Below, one piece after another: positions 33,480 through 42,656 of a stretch of DNA of 64,000 bases. The stretch lies in NCBI RefSeq assembly GCF_005843925.1, contig NZ_VCBC01000005.1:1-64000 (forward strand), written 5' to 3'. A program made the translations under genes and the position numbers. The notes beneath the pieces are model-generated. The model made no database searches and was not told the DNA's origin. It worked only from the letters and a program-made list of their open reading frames with translations. The DNA comes from Thalassotalea litorea. Lineage in GTDB: Bacteria; Pseudomonadota; Gammaproteobacteria; Enterobacterales; Alteromonadaceae. The stretch's first letter is position 1, and every line of letters begins with the position of its first letter.

Positions 33480-34655
33480 ATGAAATTTGATTTTTTATCC
33501 AAGCAAGTCCAACGTAAGCGGGATAAAGGTCACTATCGTCAGGTAAAACTGCACAGTGACCAAACATCTGGTAAGGTCGATTCGGATCGGCATGCATTGG
33601 TCAATTTTGCCAGTAATGATTATCTTGGCTTGAATGGTCATCCGCAAATCATAGAGGCGTATCAGCAAGGGTTGCAACAATATGGCTCGAGTAGTAGTTC
33701 ATCGCCTCTGATCACCGGCTATAGCCAAGCTCATCAATATCTGGAGCGCCAATTAAGTGAATGGCTTGGGGCCGAGCGCTGTTTGTTATTTTCAAGCGGC
33801 TTCAGTGCCAACTCAGGATTGTTTCAGGCGCTTCTTAAAAGTGGACAATTGACTATATTATTCGATCGCCTCAGTCACGCCTCGATGCTAAATCAGATGT
33901 TTCACTTTGCCAAGCATTGTCAACGCTTCCACCACAATGATTATTTGGATTTGAACCAACGTTTACAAAGAACCACAGCGGACAACAAACTGGTTGCCGT
34001 TGAGGGCGTTTATAGTATGGATGGCGACAGAGCCGACGTTTCAGCTTGCTATGCGCTTTGTAAGCAACATGATGCCGCCCTATATATCGATGATGCCCAT
34101 GGTATCGGCGTTATCGGTGAACAAGGTCAAGGTAGCGCCGGCCAGGTTTTTACTAATGTTCCTGCAGACGTGACGCAAATGGTGACGTTTGGCAAAGCAC
34201 TGGCAACAAGCGGTGCCGCAATAGCGGGTTCGCAGCAATTAATCGAATACTTAACAAATTATTGCGGTGAATATATTTTCAGCACCGCAATGTCTGCGGC
34301 AAATGCCGCGGCAACATCAAGAAGTATCGATATTTGCCAACAACAAAACTGGCGACGAGAAAAGCTTCAGGAATTACGTCAAATGTTTCTTGAACAATTA
34401 TCCGCGGATATTAAAACCACCGATTCGAACTCGCCGGTGATCGGCATATTCACGGGCAGTGAAGAGAACACCTTAGCTGTGGCAGAAACCTTAAGGTCAC
34501 AGGGCTATATTGTTTCAGCGATACGGCCTCCAACGGTCGAACCCGGCAAGTCAAGGTTACGCGTTACCTTGAGTGCGAACCATAACCCTAAGGATATTAG
34601 TGGGTTAGCGACTTGTATTAATCAAGTAATGGAAAAGGAGTGGTTACCATGTTAA
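33480..34655 (+). CDS. bioF: 8-amino-7-oxononanoate synthase
   Basis: A 391-residue PLP enzyme condensing pimeloyl-ACP with Ala to KAPA. FASNDYLGLNGHP, GSSSSPLITGYSQAHQYLE, SHASMLNQ, DDAHGIGVIGEQGQG and the Lys in VTFGKALATSGAAIAG are all present. It is 14 bases after bioB. The last seven bases overlap bioC, and the bioC ribosome site lies inside bioF, indicating translational coupling. Confidence 0.97.
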   Translation: MKFDFLSKQVQRKRDKGHYRQVKLHSDQTSGKVDSDRHALVNFASNDYLGLNGHPQIIEAYQQGLQQYGSSSSSSPLITGYSQAHQYLERQLSEWLGAERCLLFSSGFSANSGLFQALLKSGQLTILFDRLSHASMLNQMFHFAKHCQRFHHNDYLDLNQRLQRTTADNKLVAVEGVYSMDGDRADVSACYALCKQHDAALYIDDAHGIGVIGEQGQGSAGQVFTNVPADVTQMVTFGKALATSGAAIAGSQQLIEYLTNYCGEYIFSTAMSAANAAATSRSIDICQQQNWRREKLQELRQMFLEQLSADIKTTDSNSPVIGIFTGSEENTLAVAETLRSQGYIVSAIRPPTVEPGKSRLRVTLSANHNPKDISGLATCINQVMEKEWLPC

Positions 34656-35482
34656 CCCTAAAAAACCGTGAAAAAATCGCGAACACCTTTGGCCAATCCT
34701 GTCTAAGCTACGATAAAAATGCTCGATTACAGCGTTTTTCTGGTGCCTTGTTGTGTCAATATTTAGGGCAGTTACCGCATCAGGTGAATGATGCCGGTTT
34801 AAGTATTTTAGATCTTGGTTGTGGCACTGGGTATTTTACTGAAAAATTGGCGCAACAGCGCTTTACTGCGATTACGGCATTGGATTTATCCAGTGACATG
34901 ATCGCGTTTGCGAAACAGCGAGACTATGGTGATAACGCCATTCAATGGGTAAAAGGCGATGCTCATGCTCTGCCAATGTCATCCGCATCGAACGACATTA
35001 TTTTTTCAAACCTGGTTTTACAGTGGACACAACCGTTAAGTGTTGCACTGAGTGAAGTCTATCGGGTGTTAAAACCCGGCGGCCACCTGATTTTTTCGAC
35101 TCTGGTCGATGGTACCCTCGCGGAACTTAAGAATGCCTGGGCAAACGTCGATGATGATAAGCATGTCATCGACTATCTGAGCCGTGAGCAAGTTGAGTCG
35201 GCGTGGCAACAGGTCGGTTTTGATTCGCGATTCGCGCATAAAGAAGCGGTAGAATTGCCTTATCCGAGCGTTAGACATTTAGCCAGAGAGCTCAAGCATC
35301 TTGGTGCGAGTCTGGTCAAAGATAAACGCCAGAAAGGGTTGGTGGGTAAAGAAAAGTGGAAACGTATGACAACACATTATCGGGCAATTGAAGCCGGTAA
35401 AACCCAAACCAATCCGGCATCCGAGCAAATACATGCCACATATCAACTGTATACTGCCTGTTTAACTAAACCCACAAGTTAA
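34649..35482 (+). CDS. bioC: Malonyl-ACP O-methyltransferase
   Basis: 277 residues from ATG 34649 ('aaggag' eight bases upstream); the longer frame begins inside bioF. BioC methylates malonyl-ACP to start pimeloyl synthesis. The SAM motif LSILDLGCGTGYFTEKL, the family N-terminal FGQSCLSYDKNARLQ pattern, and NLVLQWTQPL and LKPGGHLIFSTL are as expected. No bioH lies in the operon; the pimeloyl-ester hydrolase must be elsewhere. Confidence 0.95.
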   Translation: MLTLKNREKIANTFGQSCLSYDKNARLQRFSGALLCQYLGQLPHQVNDAGLSILDLGCGTGYFTEKLAQQRFTAITALDLSSDMIAFAKQRDYGDNAIQWVKGDAHALPMSSASNDIIFSNLVLQWTQPLSVALSEVYRVLKPGGHLIFSTLVDGTLAELKNAWANVDDDKHVIDYLSREQVESAWQQVGFDSRFAHKEAVELPYPSVRHLARELKHLGASLVKDKRQKGLVGKEKWKRMTTHYRAIEAGKTQTNPASEQIHATYQLYTACLTKPTS

Positions 35483-35488
35483 TTCTTT

Positions 35489-36196
35489 ATGACCAATATC
35501 CAACCAAAAAACCAAACTGTCTTTGTTACGGCGACCGATACTGACGCCGGGAAAACCTATGTCAGTGAAAAATTGATTAAGTTGCTGGTACAAACGGGTA
35601 AAACCGTTTCGGCGTTAAAACCCATTTCTGCAGGTTGTGAATGGCATAATGGTGAACTGCAAAACGAGGATGCATTATGTTTGAAAGCGGCAGCAAATGC
35701 GGGACAAACATTGTCGCAAATTAACCCGATTGCTTTCGAACCACCGATTGCTCCGCATATTGCCGCGGCGCAGCAGGGCGACTGTTTAACGGTACCTCGT
35801 ATTACCAGTGCATTTGTTGATGCACAAAAGGTCCCCGCCGATATTTGTTTAATTGAAGGGGCGGGTGGTTGGCGTTTACCTTTAAACAATCAAGAATTCT
35901 TATCGGATTTTGTTAAAAACGAATCAATACCGGTGATTTTCGTTGTTGGTATGAAACTCGGTTGTTTAAATCATGCGATACTTACTTACCAAGCGATGAT
36001 TCAAGATGGCATTGACGTTATTGGCTGGATTGCGAATCAGGCACAGCCTGAAAAAATGCGTAATCATCAGGACAATGTGGAATTTTTAACGTCGGCAATC
36101 GACGCGCCTTTTTTGGGCGAGCTTGGCTTTGGCGACAGCGAAAAAAACCTCAAGCAATCTGTGATTTTGTCCGCTCTGTTTGAAAAAGATAATTGA
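35489..36196 (+). CDS. bioD: Dethiobiotin synthetase
   Basis: 235 residues. ATP-dependent ring closure of DAPA with CO2. The N-terminal P-loop TATDTDAGKTYVSEKL, the KPISAG lysine motif, and LIEGAGGWRLPL follow the family. Slightly longer than E. coli BioD1 and apparently intact. Last gene of bioBFCD, followed by a hairpin. Confidence 0.96.
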   Translation: MTNIQPKNQTVFVTATDTDAGKTYVSEKLIKLLVQTGKTVSALKPISAGCEWHNGELQNEDALCLKAAANAGQTLSQINPIAFEPPIAPHIAAAQQGDCLTVPRITSAFVDAQKVPADICLIEGAGGWRLPLNNQEFLSDFVKNESIPVIFVVGMKLGCLNHAILTYQAMIQDGIDVIGWIANQAQPEKMRNHQDNVEFLTSAIDAPFLGELGFGDSEKNLKQSVILSALFEKDN

Positions 36197-36226
36197 CATC
36201 GTATCGGATTTTATTAGGATGGTTTT

Positions 36227-36247
36227 AGTAGCCAATGAATGGCTACT
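36227..36247 (+). terminator. Probable terminator after bioD
   Basis: agtagcca / tggctact around a five-base loop, followed by a short T-containing tail. Confidence 0.5.
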
Positions 36248-36286
36248 TTAGAATCCTTATCCCCCTAACAAGGACGACATCAAATT

Positions 36287-36763
36287 TTGGCTTTCATTCG
36301 ACAAAATAAAGTGAAATGGATATTCATTTTTCATGTTTGGATTATGGCCTGCCTTTGTTCATCGTATGGTCGTGCAGAGACCATAACGGAAACCTCACTC
36401 AAAGCCTTTAGTTATCACCTACAAGAACTTTCATACCAGTCTCCCGATTATCTTTATCCTTTTTTAGCAGACGATTTGATCGTTGAAATTAATCTGGGTT
36501 CAAATGCCCAAGGCGTGTCGATGGTGTTTAATAAATCCGAATACATGGCGAGATTAAAGAAGAAGTACCCAGCGAAATCCTATAAAGAGAATTTAAAGTA
36601 TCTGGATGTCAGGAGCTATGACCATGTTGTCACGTCACCGTCATCCGGCCGATTTAGCATAGTGACTTATTCACGAGCGACACGAGTAAAGACCTGGGGC
36701 GTGTATGATATCGAGCAACAGGGTGACAAGTTAAAGATCGTTAAAATCACCGAAGATATGTAA
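36287..36763 (+). CDS. Exported small protein, unknown function
   Basis: Up to 158 residues starting at TTG 36287; a GTG at 36311 is an alternative and neither has a well-placed Shine-Dalgarno. The signal peptide ends near CSSYGRAE (about residue 30). The mature part (HLQELSYQSPDYLYPFLADD, VVTSPSSGRFSIVTYSRATR, TWGVYDIEQQGDKLKIVKI) looks like an NTF2/SnoaL-type small fold with a final strand 'g..l.i..i'. Function unknown. Confidence 0.65.
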   Translation: MAFIRQNKVKWIFIFHVWIMACLCSSYGRAETITETSLKAFSYHLQELSYQSPDYLYPFLADDLIVEINLGSNAQGVSMVFNKSEYMARLKKKYPAKSYKENLKYLDVRSYDHVVTSPSSGRFSIVTYSRATRVKTWGVYDIEQQGDKLKIVKITEDM

Positions 36764-36877
36764 CCATTGAAATCGGTTTTACTCTCCAGGCTGGATTGAA
36801 GACGCAGTAAATCGTGTCGTTTTTTGTTGTGTTTTGCTTTGTTTTGTTGGTCAATTCTGGTTTGCTGGCAACGGGCC

Positions 36878-37579
36878 TTAAACATCGGCAATCGCGGCGC
36901 CAGCAACTAACTCTAGTTTATTACCACCTTTAAAATGCCAACCGTTTTCGTTCCCCAAAAGAGTCAGTTTACTTTGTTCTAATTTTAACGCCGTTCCTTC
37001 AACAATCCCTAAAATCGATGTGTTCGGGTCAACGACCATAAACTCCTGTAATCGCTGTTCACGGGTTTCACCATTGTGTCCAGGTGCGATGTAATCGGTG
37101 TAATGGGGGTTGATTTGCACCGGTAATAATTGCAAAGCATCAAAACTTGGCGGTTCAATAATTGGCATATCATTTGTTGTACGAATACTTAGCCCTGCCA
37201 CGTTCGATCCTGCACTCCAGCCAATATAAGGCGTTCCCAGTTTTACCCTTTGCTGAATGGCCGCAATTAAATCGTTTTCATATAGCTGATGTAGCAGGTG
37301 AAATGTATTACCACCACCCACAGCGATTGCTTTTGCATCCATGACTGCCTGCCTGGAGTTTTCGGTTTGATGGATGCCAATCACTTTTATTCCTAACGGT
37401 TTTAGCGCCGTTCGTACCATTTGTGTGTATTGATCATAGCTAACCGAAACACCGGCATAAGGAATAAATAAAAGTTCATCGTGCTGTTGAAGGTGATCTT
37501 TAATCCAATCCAAGGCGTGTTGCAGATAATCCGATGAACCAACTCTTGAACTGCTTAAAAGCAGTAGTTTTGCGCACAT
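36878..37579 (-). CDS. pepE: Alpha-aspartyl dipeptidase (peptidase E)
   Basis: A 233-residue cytosolic serine peptidase of family S51 cleaving N-terminal Asp dipeptides. [10 protein letters not shown] carries the nucleophile Ser (near residue 121). [20 protein letters not shown] and [21 protein letters not shown] (with the active-site His) are conserved. Full length (E. coli 229). Nine bases downstream of the HicB-like gene on the same strand, so probably co-transcribed. Confidence 0.95.
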   Translation of the reverse strand: MCAKLLLLSSSRVGSSDYLQHALDWIKDHLQQHDELLFIPYAGVSVSYDQYTQMVRTALKPLGIKVIGIHQTENSRQAVMDAKAIAVGGGNTFHLLHQLYENDLIAAIQQRVKLGTPYIGWSAGSNVAGLSIRTTNDMPIIEPPSFDALQLLPVQINPHYTDYIAPGHNGETREQRLQEFMVVDPNTSILGIVEGTALKLEQSKLTLLGNENGWHFKGGNKLELVAGAAIADV

Positions 37580-37587
37580 AGTAAACC

Positions 37588-37995
37588 TTAAGTTTTCTGT
37601 AATTCATTAATGGCAGCTTTTGCGAGGAAGCCCGATCGAGTTTTATATTCGGGGTTCGTTGCTACCTGACTATCAATTTTTTTAATCAGTAGTTCTGGCA
37701 AGGTAACATTAATCTTGTGACTCTTGCCCAGAAATGGGGTTATGTCGATATCGACAATTGCCCAGATACCGCCTCGAAAGTCATGTTTTCCGACATGGGT
37801 TTCAAACGATTGTGGGGTAGGGATCGACTGTCCGTATTCCGCCATCAATGTCAGATGATCTTCAATCGCAAAGAGTATGTCGTCAAGCCCCTTATCCATC
37901 GATGAAGCATAGCATTGACAGCCTGGGATATCCGGTACTTGAATAAGGTACTTTTGTTCTTGATTCAAATACAGCAAAACAATGGGATAACGCAT
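37588..37995 (-). CDS. Orphan HicB-like antitoxin/regulator
   Basis: A 135-residue protein. Residues 1-70 match the HicB RNase-H-like fold ([31 protein letters not shown]). Residues 90-135 form a ribbon-helix-helix DNA-binding segment ([31 protein letters not shown] in part). A HicA toxin normally lies directly upstream; I found no HicA-like frame on either side. It is therefore a solitary HicB, presumably a transcription factor of its own unit and perhaps of pepE. Confidence 0.82.
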   Translation of the reverse strand: MRYPIVLLYLNQEQKYLIQVPDIPGCQCYASSMDKGLDDILFAIEDHLTLMAEYGQSIPTPQSFETHVGKHDFRGGIWAIVDIDITPFLGKSHKINVTLPELLIKKIDSQVATNPEYKTRSGFLAKAAINELQKT

Positions 37996-38324
37996 AATGT
38001 TGCCTTTTATTGCAAAATATTGATAACTCTAACAACTCTCGCCCTTTGATTCAATATAACTCTTATAACTCCATAGGTACCGACACAATAACTCCGACAA
38101 CCCCAAGTGAGTGCGTACTATGTGTATAACCGCTTATTTTTAGGCGGGAACTTAAACGAAGGATCGGAAAGGATCCTAATTATCACTGAATAACTCCAAT
38201 ACGTACAACCCAAACACCTAGGTGCGCAAAGCAAGCGCGAACAGGGCATGGCAAGGGATCTCGCTGACGAGATTTGCTATTTATTGCGGATTTGATAAAT
38301 TAAATTTAAAACACGGAATGAAGA

Positions 38325-39281
38325 ATGATCATGAAACGATTTTTGTGGATAACTTTGGTAGTAATTTTTATGGGGTTATTGACCCTGCCATTTTGGTTGA
38401 ATGAAGAACGACTGGTGCTTAAACCTGCTGAAATTTCTTCCGGTGGTAAAATTGCCCAAACGCAAAGTGGTTTCACCCATTATCAACTGTTTGGGAAAGA
38501 ACAAGATCCGCTAGTGATACTCATACATGGATTTAGCGTGCCATCCTATACTTGGGATAATACGGTTCCCTATTTGGTTGCAAGCGGGTTTCGAGTGTTA
38601 ACGTTTGACCTTTATGGGCGAGGTTACTCTTCACGAGATCATAGCCGCTATGACCGAGGCTTATTTATTCGTCAACTCAATGAATTGCTCATCGAATTAA
38701 ATATCAATGATAAGGTAAGCTTGGTTGGTTTATCGATGGGCGCAGCCATCGTCGGTGGCTACACATCCGAATTTCCTCATAAAGTCAGTAAGGTGGTATT
38801 GTTGGCGCCATTTCATCAACCCATCGACATAGGTCCTTTGAAATATCCTTTGCTAGGCGACTACATTGCTTATGGTTTTGTGGTGCCATCGATGGCCGAT
38901 TCACAGTCAGAGGATTTTGTAGAGCCAGATAATTATCCTCTTTGGAATGAAAAATATAAAAGCCAGATGCAATATGAAGGTTTTCGCTTTGCGTTGTTAG
39001 CCACCGCAAGAGATTTTTTACAGACAGATCCCATGGCGGATTTTAGGGCCATTGATCAATTTAGTATTGAAAGTATGTTGTTATGGGGCGCGGAAGATAA
39101 AGTTTTTGACATTAAGAATCAAAGTTTGGTCTCTGATGCGCTAGGTAAAACCAATAAAAGTATTACAATTAGTAATGCCGGACACGCACTGCATTTTGAA
39201 CGGGCCAACGAAGTAAACCCGCTTATTGCTGAATTTTTGTTGTCTTCTGATAATCAAAACGAGACCCGTTCAAGTCTATGA
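38325..39281 (+). CDS. Alpha/beta hydrolase, membrane-anchored
   Basis: A 318-residue protein from ATG 38325 (an alternative at 38331), both with purine-rich leaders. A membrane segment spans residues 4-24. Alpha/beta fold landmarks: LVILIHGFSVPS (oxyanion hole), LVGLSMGAAIVGG (nucleophile Ser), LLWGAEDKVFDIKN (acid Asp), NAGHALHFERANE (His). An esterase or epoxide-hydrolase-type enzyme acting outside the cytoplasm. Its stop overlaps the next start by four bases. Confidence 0.88.
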   Translation: MIMKRFLWITLVVIFMGLLTLPFWLNEERLVLKPAEISSGGKIAQTQSGFTHYQLFGKEQDPLVILIHGFSVPSYTWDNTVPYLVASGFRVLTFDLYGRGYSSRDHSRYDRGLFIRQLNELLIELNINDKVSLVGLSMGAAIVGGYTSEFPHKVSKVVLLAPFHQPIDIGPLKYPLLGDYIAYGFVVPSMADSQSEDFVEPDNYPLWNEKYKSQMQYEGFRFALLATARDFLQTDPMADFRAIDQFSIESMLLWGAEDKVFDIKNQSLVSDALGKTNKSITISNAGHALHFERANEVNPLIAEFLLSSDNQNETRSSL

Positions 39282-40210
39282 ACAAACTTTCTTTCTATTC
39301 AGTCGTTTTACTCGCGACAGCAATTTTCTTGCCCGCTGTTAGCAATGCCGGGGATAGGGTCGCCAGTGGTTCGCTCGATACCGTCGAGGCATTTAGCTCG
39401 AACTATGTAAAGAGCCGCAGGGTTCAGGTGTGGAAGCCCGAAGGGTATAGCCAAGACACCAAGTATGCGGTGTTATACATGCATGATGGGCAGATGCTGT
39501 TTGACAGCAATACCACATGGAACAAACAGGAGTGGGGCGTAGACGAAACGGCAACTGCGCTGATCAAAGAAAAAAAAATACGACCTTTTATTGTTGTCGG
39601 CATTGATAATATTAAAGACCTACGTCACAGCGAATACTTTCCTCAAAAGCCATTTGAAAGTCTTACCGAAAACGATAAACAAAGAATTTATAAAGCCGCT
39701 CGACAGAACGGTAACAGCGTTTTTTCAAACCAGGTAATCTCCGATCAATACCTTAAATTTTTGGTGTATGAATTAAAACCATACATCGACAAAACGTACA
39801 GTGTTCACACCGACAAAGACAACACCTTTGTCATGGGCTCAAGCATGGGCGGTTTGATTTCTGCTTATGCAATGATGGAATACCCATCGGTCTTTGGTGG
39901 CGCAGCCTGTTTGTCTACCCATTGGCCCGGTATTTTCACCATGACAAACAATCCAATCCCGTTAGCATTCTACCAATACCTCGATGGTCACTTGCCATCA
40001 CCAAATAGTCATAAAATCTACTTTGATCATGGTGATCAAACGCTGGATGCGATGTACCCGGATTTACAAAAAGAAGTCGATAAAATTATGGTGAAAAATG
40101 GCTATACCCAAAAAAATTGGCAAACCCATGTGTATCCCGGCGATGCGCATTCTGAAAATGCCTGGCGAAAGCGATTAAATGTGCCATTAACCTTTTTACT
40201 GGGTCAATAG
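39278..40210 (+). CDS. Exported esterase (PF00756, enterochelin-esterase-like)
   Basis: A 310-residue protein with a signal peptide (ending SNA/G, residue 24). The body has the family order: RRVQVWKPEGYSQDTKYAVL, YMHDGQMLFDSNTTW, FIVVGIDNIKDLRHSEYFP, FVMGSSMGGLISAYAM (nucleophile Ser), YFDHGDQTLDA, and a final GDAHSENAWRKRL with His. Family members hydrolyse esters of siderophores, glycans or lipids; the substrate is unknown. Translationally coupled to the preceding alpha/beta hydrolase. Confidence 0.88.
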   Translation: MNKLSFYSVVLLATAIFLPAVSNAGDRVASGSLDTVEAFSSNYVKSRRVQVWKPEGYSQDTKYAVLYMHDGQMLFDSNTTWNKQEWGVDETATALIKEKKIRPFIVVGIDNIKDLRHSEYFPQKPFESLTENDKQRIYKAARQNGNSVFSNQVISDQYLKFLVYELKPYIDKTYSVHTDKDNTFVMGSSMGGLISAYAMMEYPSVFGGAACLSTHWPGIFTMTNNPIPLAFYQYLDGHLPSPNSHKIYFDHGDQTLDAMYPDLQKEVDKIMVKNGYTQKNWQTHVYPGDAHSENAWRKRLNVPLTFLLGQ

Positions 40211-40400
40211 AAGGTTTGCAATCGTGCAAAATAACACGGAATGGATAATAACAATCGCAGTTTGTTGAAACACACGTCAAAGCAATGGTTATAAGAACGA
40301 AGCCGTATACGATATCGGCTTGATATCGGTGCTAATTCAGAACCATTGAAATTATCACCTGCCAGTAAAATGTACTGTACGACAAAGGCCCAGATACGAC

Positions 40401-40424
40401 AAAGGCCCGCAATTGCGAGCCTTT
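40401..40424 (-). terminator. Terminator after tRNA-Pro
   Basis: aaaggc[c/t]cgc / gcg[a/g]gccttt with a minimal loop, reading leftward with T-rich flank. Confidence 0.65.
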
Positions 40425-40434
40425 AATCTAAATA

Positions 40435-40511
40435 TGGTCGGGATGGCAGGACTTGAACCTGCGACCTCACGTCCCCCAGACGCACGCGCTACCAGACTGC
40501 GCTACACCCCG
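40435..40511 (-). tRNA. tRNA-Pro(GGG)
   Basis: A 77-nt cloverleaf with acceptor CGGGGTG/CATCCCG, a D-arm with AGTCTGGTA, anticodon loop CTGGGGG (anticodon GGG), T-loop TTCAAGT, discriminator A and encoded CCA. Confidence 0.95.
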
Positions 40512-40525
40512 AATCATGGTTTGCT

Positions 40526-40554
40526 ATGTTAATGATATTCCTTATGAATGCAAA
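40526..40554 (-). promoter_or_regulatory. Possible tRNA-Pro promoter
   Basis: Minus strand tttgca, 17-base spacer, taacat, ending 14 bases before the tRNA 5' end. Both hexamers are four of six. Confidence 0.35.
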
Positions 40555-40660
40555 CAATAAATGCATCATTGTGTGCAAACGCTTATTTATTATCCGTATA
40601 GGATTTGTTAACCCCAATTAAATGCATAATAAACGCGAAGTAAAGTCACAATCACGTTTA

Positions 40661-42337
40661 TTACGGTGGGTTCGATTTGTTAGTTTCGCTAAATTGATTG
40701 ATAAATTTAACGCCTTCAATCAAACGAGGAAAATCATCGGATTCTGAAAGTACCGTGTCTAACTGGTTTGAGAAGGATTCAAAGTTGCCCTTGTCATCGA
40801 CAAATACCGTTTTATCTTTTTGAAAAATAACGATTCCGTCTTCGAGTGTGTTTGCCAACACCCGATCAGCCGGCAAATCAAATAAATCTCGGCCGTTAGA
40901 ATAAGACTTTCTATCAAGATCACAATTTAACCAGCGCTTCATCAACGTTGGCTGAATGTCCATATGCGACGCCAGTTCAGTAATTGCATCACTCGAACGT
41001 TGCGGCCACATAACAACTCCTGGTTTTGAGGTAAAACGAGACGCATTGGACTTATTACCCAATGAACTGACCAGAATAATATCCTGCTCGCTTTTTTGTT
41101 CCTGCGCTAGCAGTAAAGCGTCACTAAATAACGAAAATTGATAATCCCCAGCTTCAGCGAAATAAAACACATAGAAACCAATAGGCAGGTTGTTGAGCTT
41201 TTTGGCGGTCACAAATGACGAAATATCGGCAAAGTAGTGGGTCTGGGTAAATAAATCACTTAGCCAGATTGGCAATGTTTTCACGTCTTCGCCAATGATT
41301 GCCAAGGATGTATTTAATTGATTTGCCGCTAACACTTGAAACAGTACAGGCGATTTTTGTTGATCAACAATGCCCGTTTTGTAAACACTTGGCAGACTGT
41401 ATAACAAATTAAACCAAGCATCATTGGTGGTTGATGCATCCACTTGGTTGGTCACCATAGTACCGCCTTCCGCAGAACGCCTTAACAGACGTTTGGAAAG
41501 CTTGCTCGTTAGCGGGGTATCATTCAATAGCATAAATACCGAACGATCAACAGCTGGCAGATCGCGACATTGGTTATCCAACGTTGGATATTCTGGGACA
41601 TCAACACTAAACGCCATCGGTTGATTACGTTGATTAATATAGCCTTCTTCGTTTACCAGTGAATATTTGGTTAGCAAGGTTTTCGCGGTCGTAGGATAGG
41701 ACAATGGCAACATATTATCTTGGCGCAAGACACTGTATTCTAACCGCGCGTCCGCCCAGATGTGGGTTAAGTGGCTGATAAAAAAAGCCGTTACCCAAAC
41801 CAGAGTAAAGTAGCGTCCAATGGTTTTTTGTTGTAATTGTTTCAGATGCTTCCAGGAGTAATTACTGATCACCAGTTCAAATGCTAATATCGCCAATAAA
41901 GAAACACCGACAATCCAGTAAAACGGGATCTGATAGTCTCGAAACTGATCTTTTAATAAGCTTAAGATTTTACCACTACTGTCGAGATTCAGATGATAGC
42001 CTAACTGACTGTAGCTAATGCTGTCGATGACCAGCAGGGTAAGCACCAGAGTAAATATTATCGACGCCGCACCGCGAATAAAGCGTATTCGAGGAAACAA
42101 CAAGGTGAGTGGAAATACCAGCAGGACGAACCCTAAAAAGGTAAGAAAAGCCATGTGACTAATCCAGGTGGTCAACATATAGATTGTTGCCACAATTCCA
42201 TCCGGCGAACCTTCCACGATCAGATAGGTAATGGATATCGCAATCGCGGCAATCACATTAAAGAATGTGAACCAGTGGCCCCAACTAATGAGCTGCAATA
42301 ATCGTTTACTGTAAGTTGTACTTTCGGTGCTAACCAT
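40661..42337 (-). CDS. yejM: YejM/PbgA-like inner-membrane sulfatase-fold protein (DUF3413)
   Basis: A 558-residue protein with five N-terminal transmembrane helices (within residues 15-195) and a periplasmic alkaline-phosphatase/sulfatase-like C-terminal domain (FMLLNDTPLTS, LIVSSLGNK-like segments). The E. coli orthologue regulates LPS synthesis via LapB/FtsH and binds lipid A. Typical catalytic nucleophile and metal motifs of sulfatases are not apparent, as in E. coli, consistent with a regulatory role. It follows yejL on the same strand, 21 bases apart. Confidence 0.9.
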   Translation of the reverse strand: MVSTESTTYSKRLLQLISWGHWFTFFNVIAAIAISITYLIVEGSPDGIVATIYMLTTWISHMAFLTFLGFVLLVFPLTLLFPRIRFIRGAASIIFTLVLTLLVIDSISYSQLGYHLNLDSSGKILSLLKDQFRDYQIPFYWIVGVSLLAILAFELVISNYSWKHLKQLQQKTIGRYFTLVWVTAFFISHLTHIWADARLEYSVLRQDNMLPLSYPTTAKTLLTKYSLVNEEGYINQRNQPMAFSVDVPEYPTLDNQCRDLPAVDRSVFMLLNDTPLTSKLSKRLLRRSAEGGTMVTNQVDASTTNDAWFNLLYSLPSVYKTGIVDQQKSPVLFQVLAANQLNTSLAIIGEDVKTLPIWLSDLFTQTHYFADISSFVTAKKLNNLPIGFYVFYFAEAGDYQFSLFSDALLLAQEQKSEQDIILVSSLGNKSNASRFTSKPGVVMWPQRSSDAITELASHMDIQPTLMKRWLNCDLDRKSYSNGRDLFDLPADRVLANTLEDGIVIFQKDKTVFVDDKGNFESFSNQLDTVLSESDDFPRLIEGVKFINQFSETNKSNPP

Positions 42338-42358
42338 ATTAGTAGCTTCTATTTATTA

Positions 42359-42580
42359 TTATTTTTGGTCAGAAACAGACTGTGTTAGAGCCTGACAGAA
42401 GTTGTCCGTTATCGCTTTTCGCTTGTCTGCGGGAACTTGATTATTAATAATCGTCGACAGGCTATTACCCAGACACATAAGCGCCAGATCCGTCGAAACT
42501 TCCTGTTCAACAAGTGTGTCCAACAAACTTTGGACAATTTTTTCTACACGTTCATTCGAATACTTAGATACAATAGGCAT
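42359..42580 (-). CDS. yejL: UPF0352 protein YejL
   Basis: A 73-residue protein collinear with E. coli Yej[53 protein letters not shown]. Small, helical and of unknown function. Divergent from yejK, in the conserved yejK/yejLM arrangement, with a start codon 76 bases from that of yejK. Confidence 0.94.
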   Translation of the reverse strand: MPIVSKYSNERVEKIVQSLLDTLVEQEVSTDLALMCLGNSLSTIINNQVPADKRKAITDNFCQALTQSVSDQK

Positions 42581-42656
42581 TATTTTACAAAATTGATGAA
42601 TTTGAAATTAATTTTAGTTTATCAAAAGCTTCTACAAGATAAAACTGACGTGGACC

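Noticed and set aside
38222..38404. A 60-residue plus-strand frame as a missing HicA
   Set aside because: It lacks the HicA pattern and overlaps the real hydrolase gene start. The HicB-like gene lies on the other strand.
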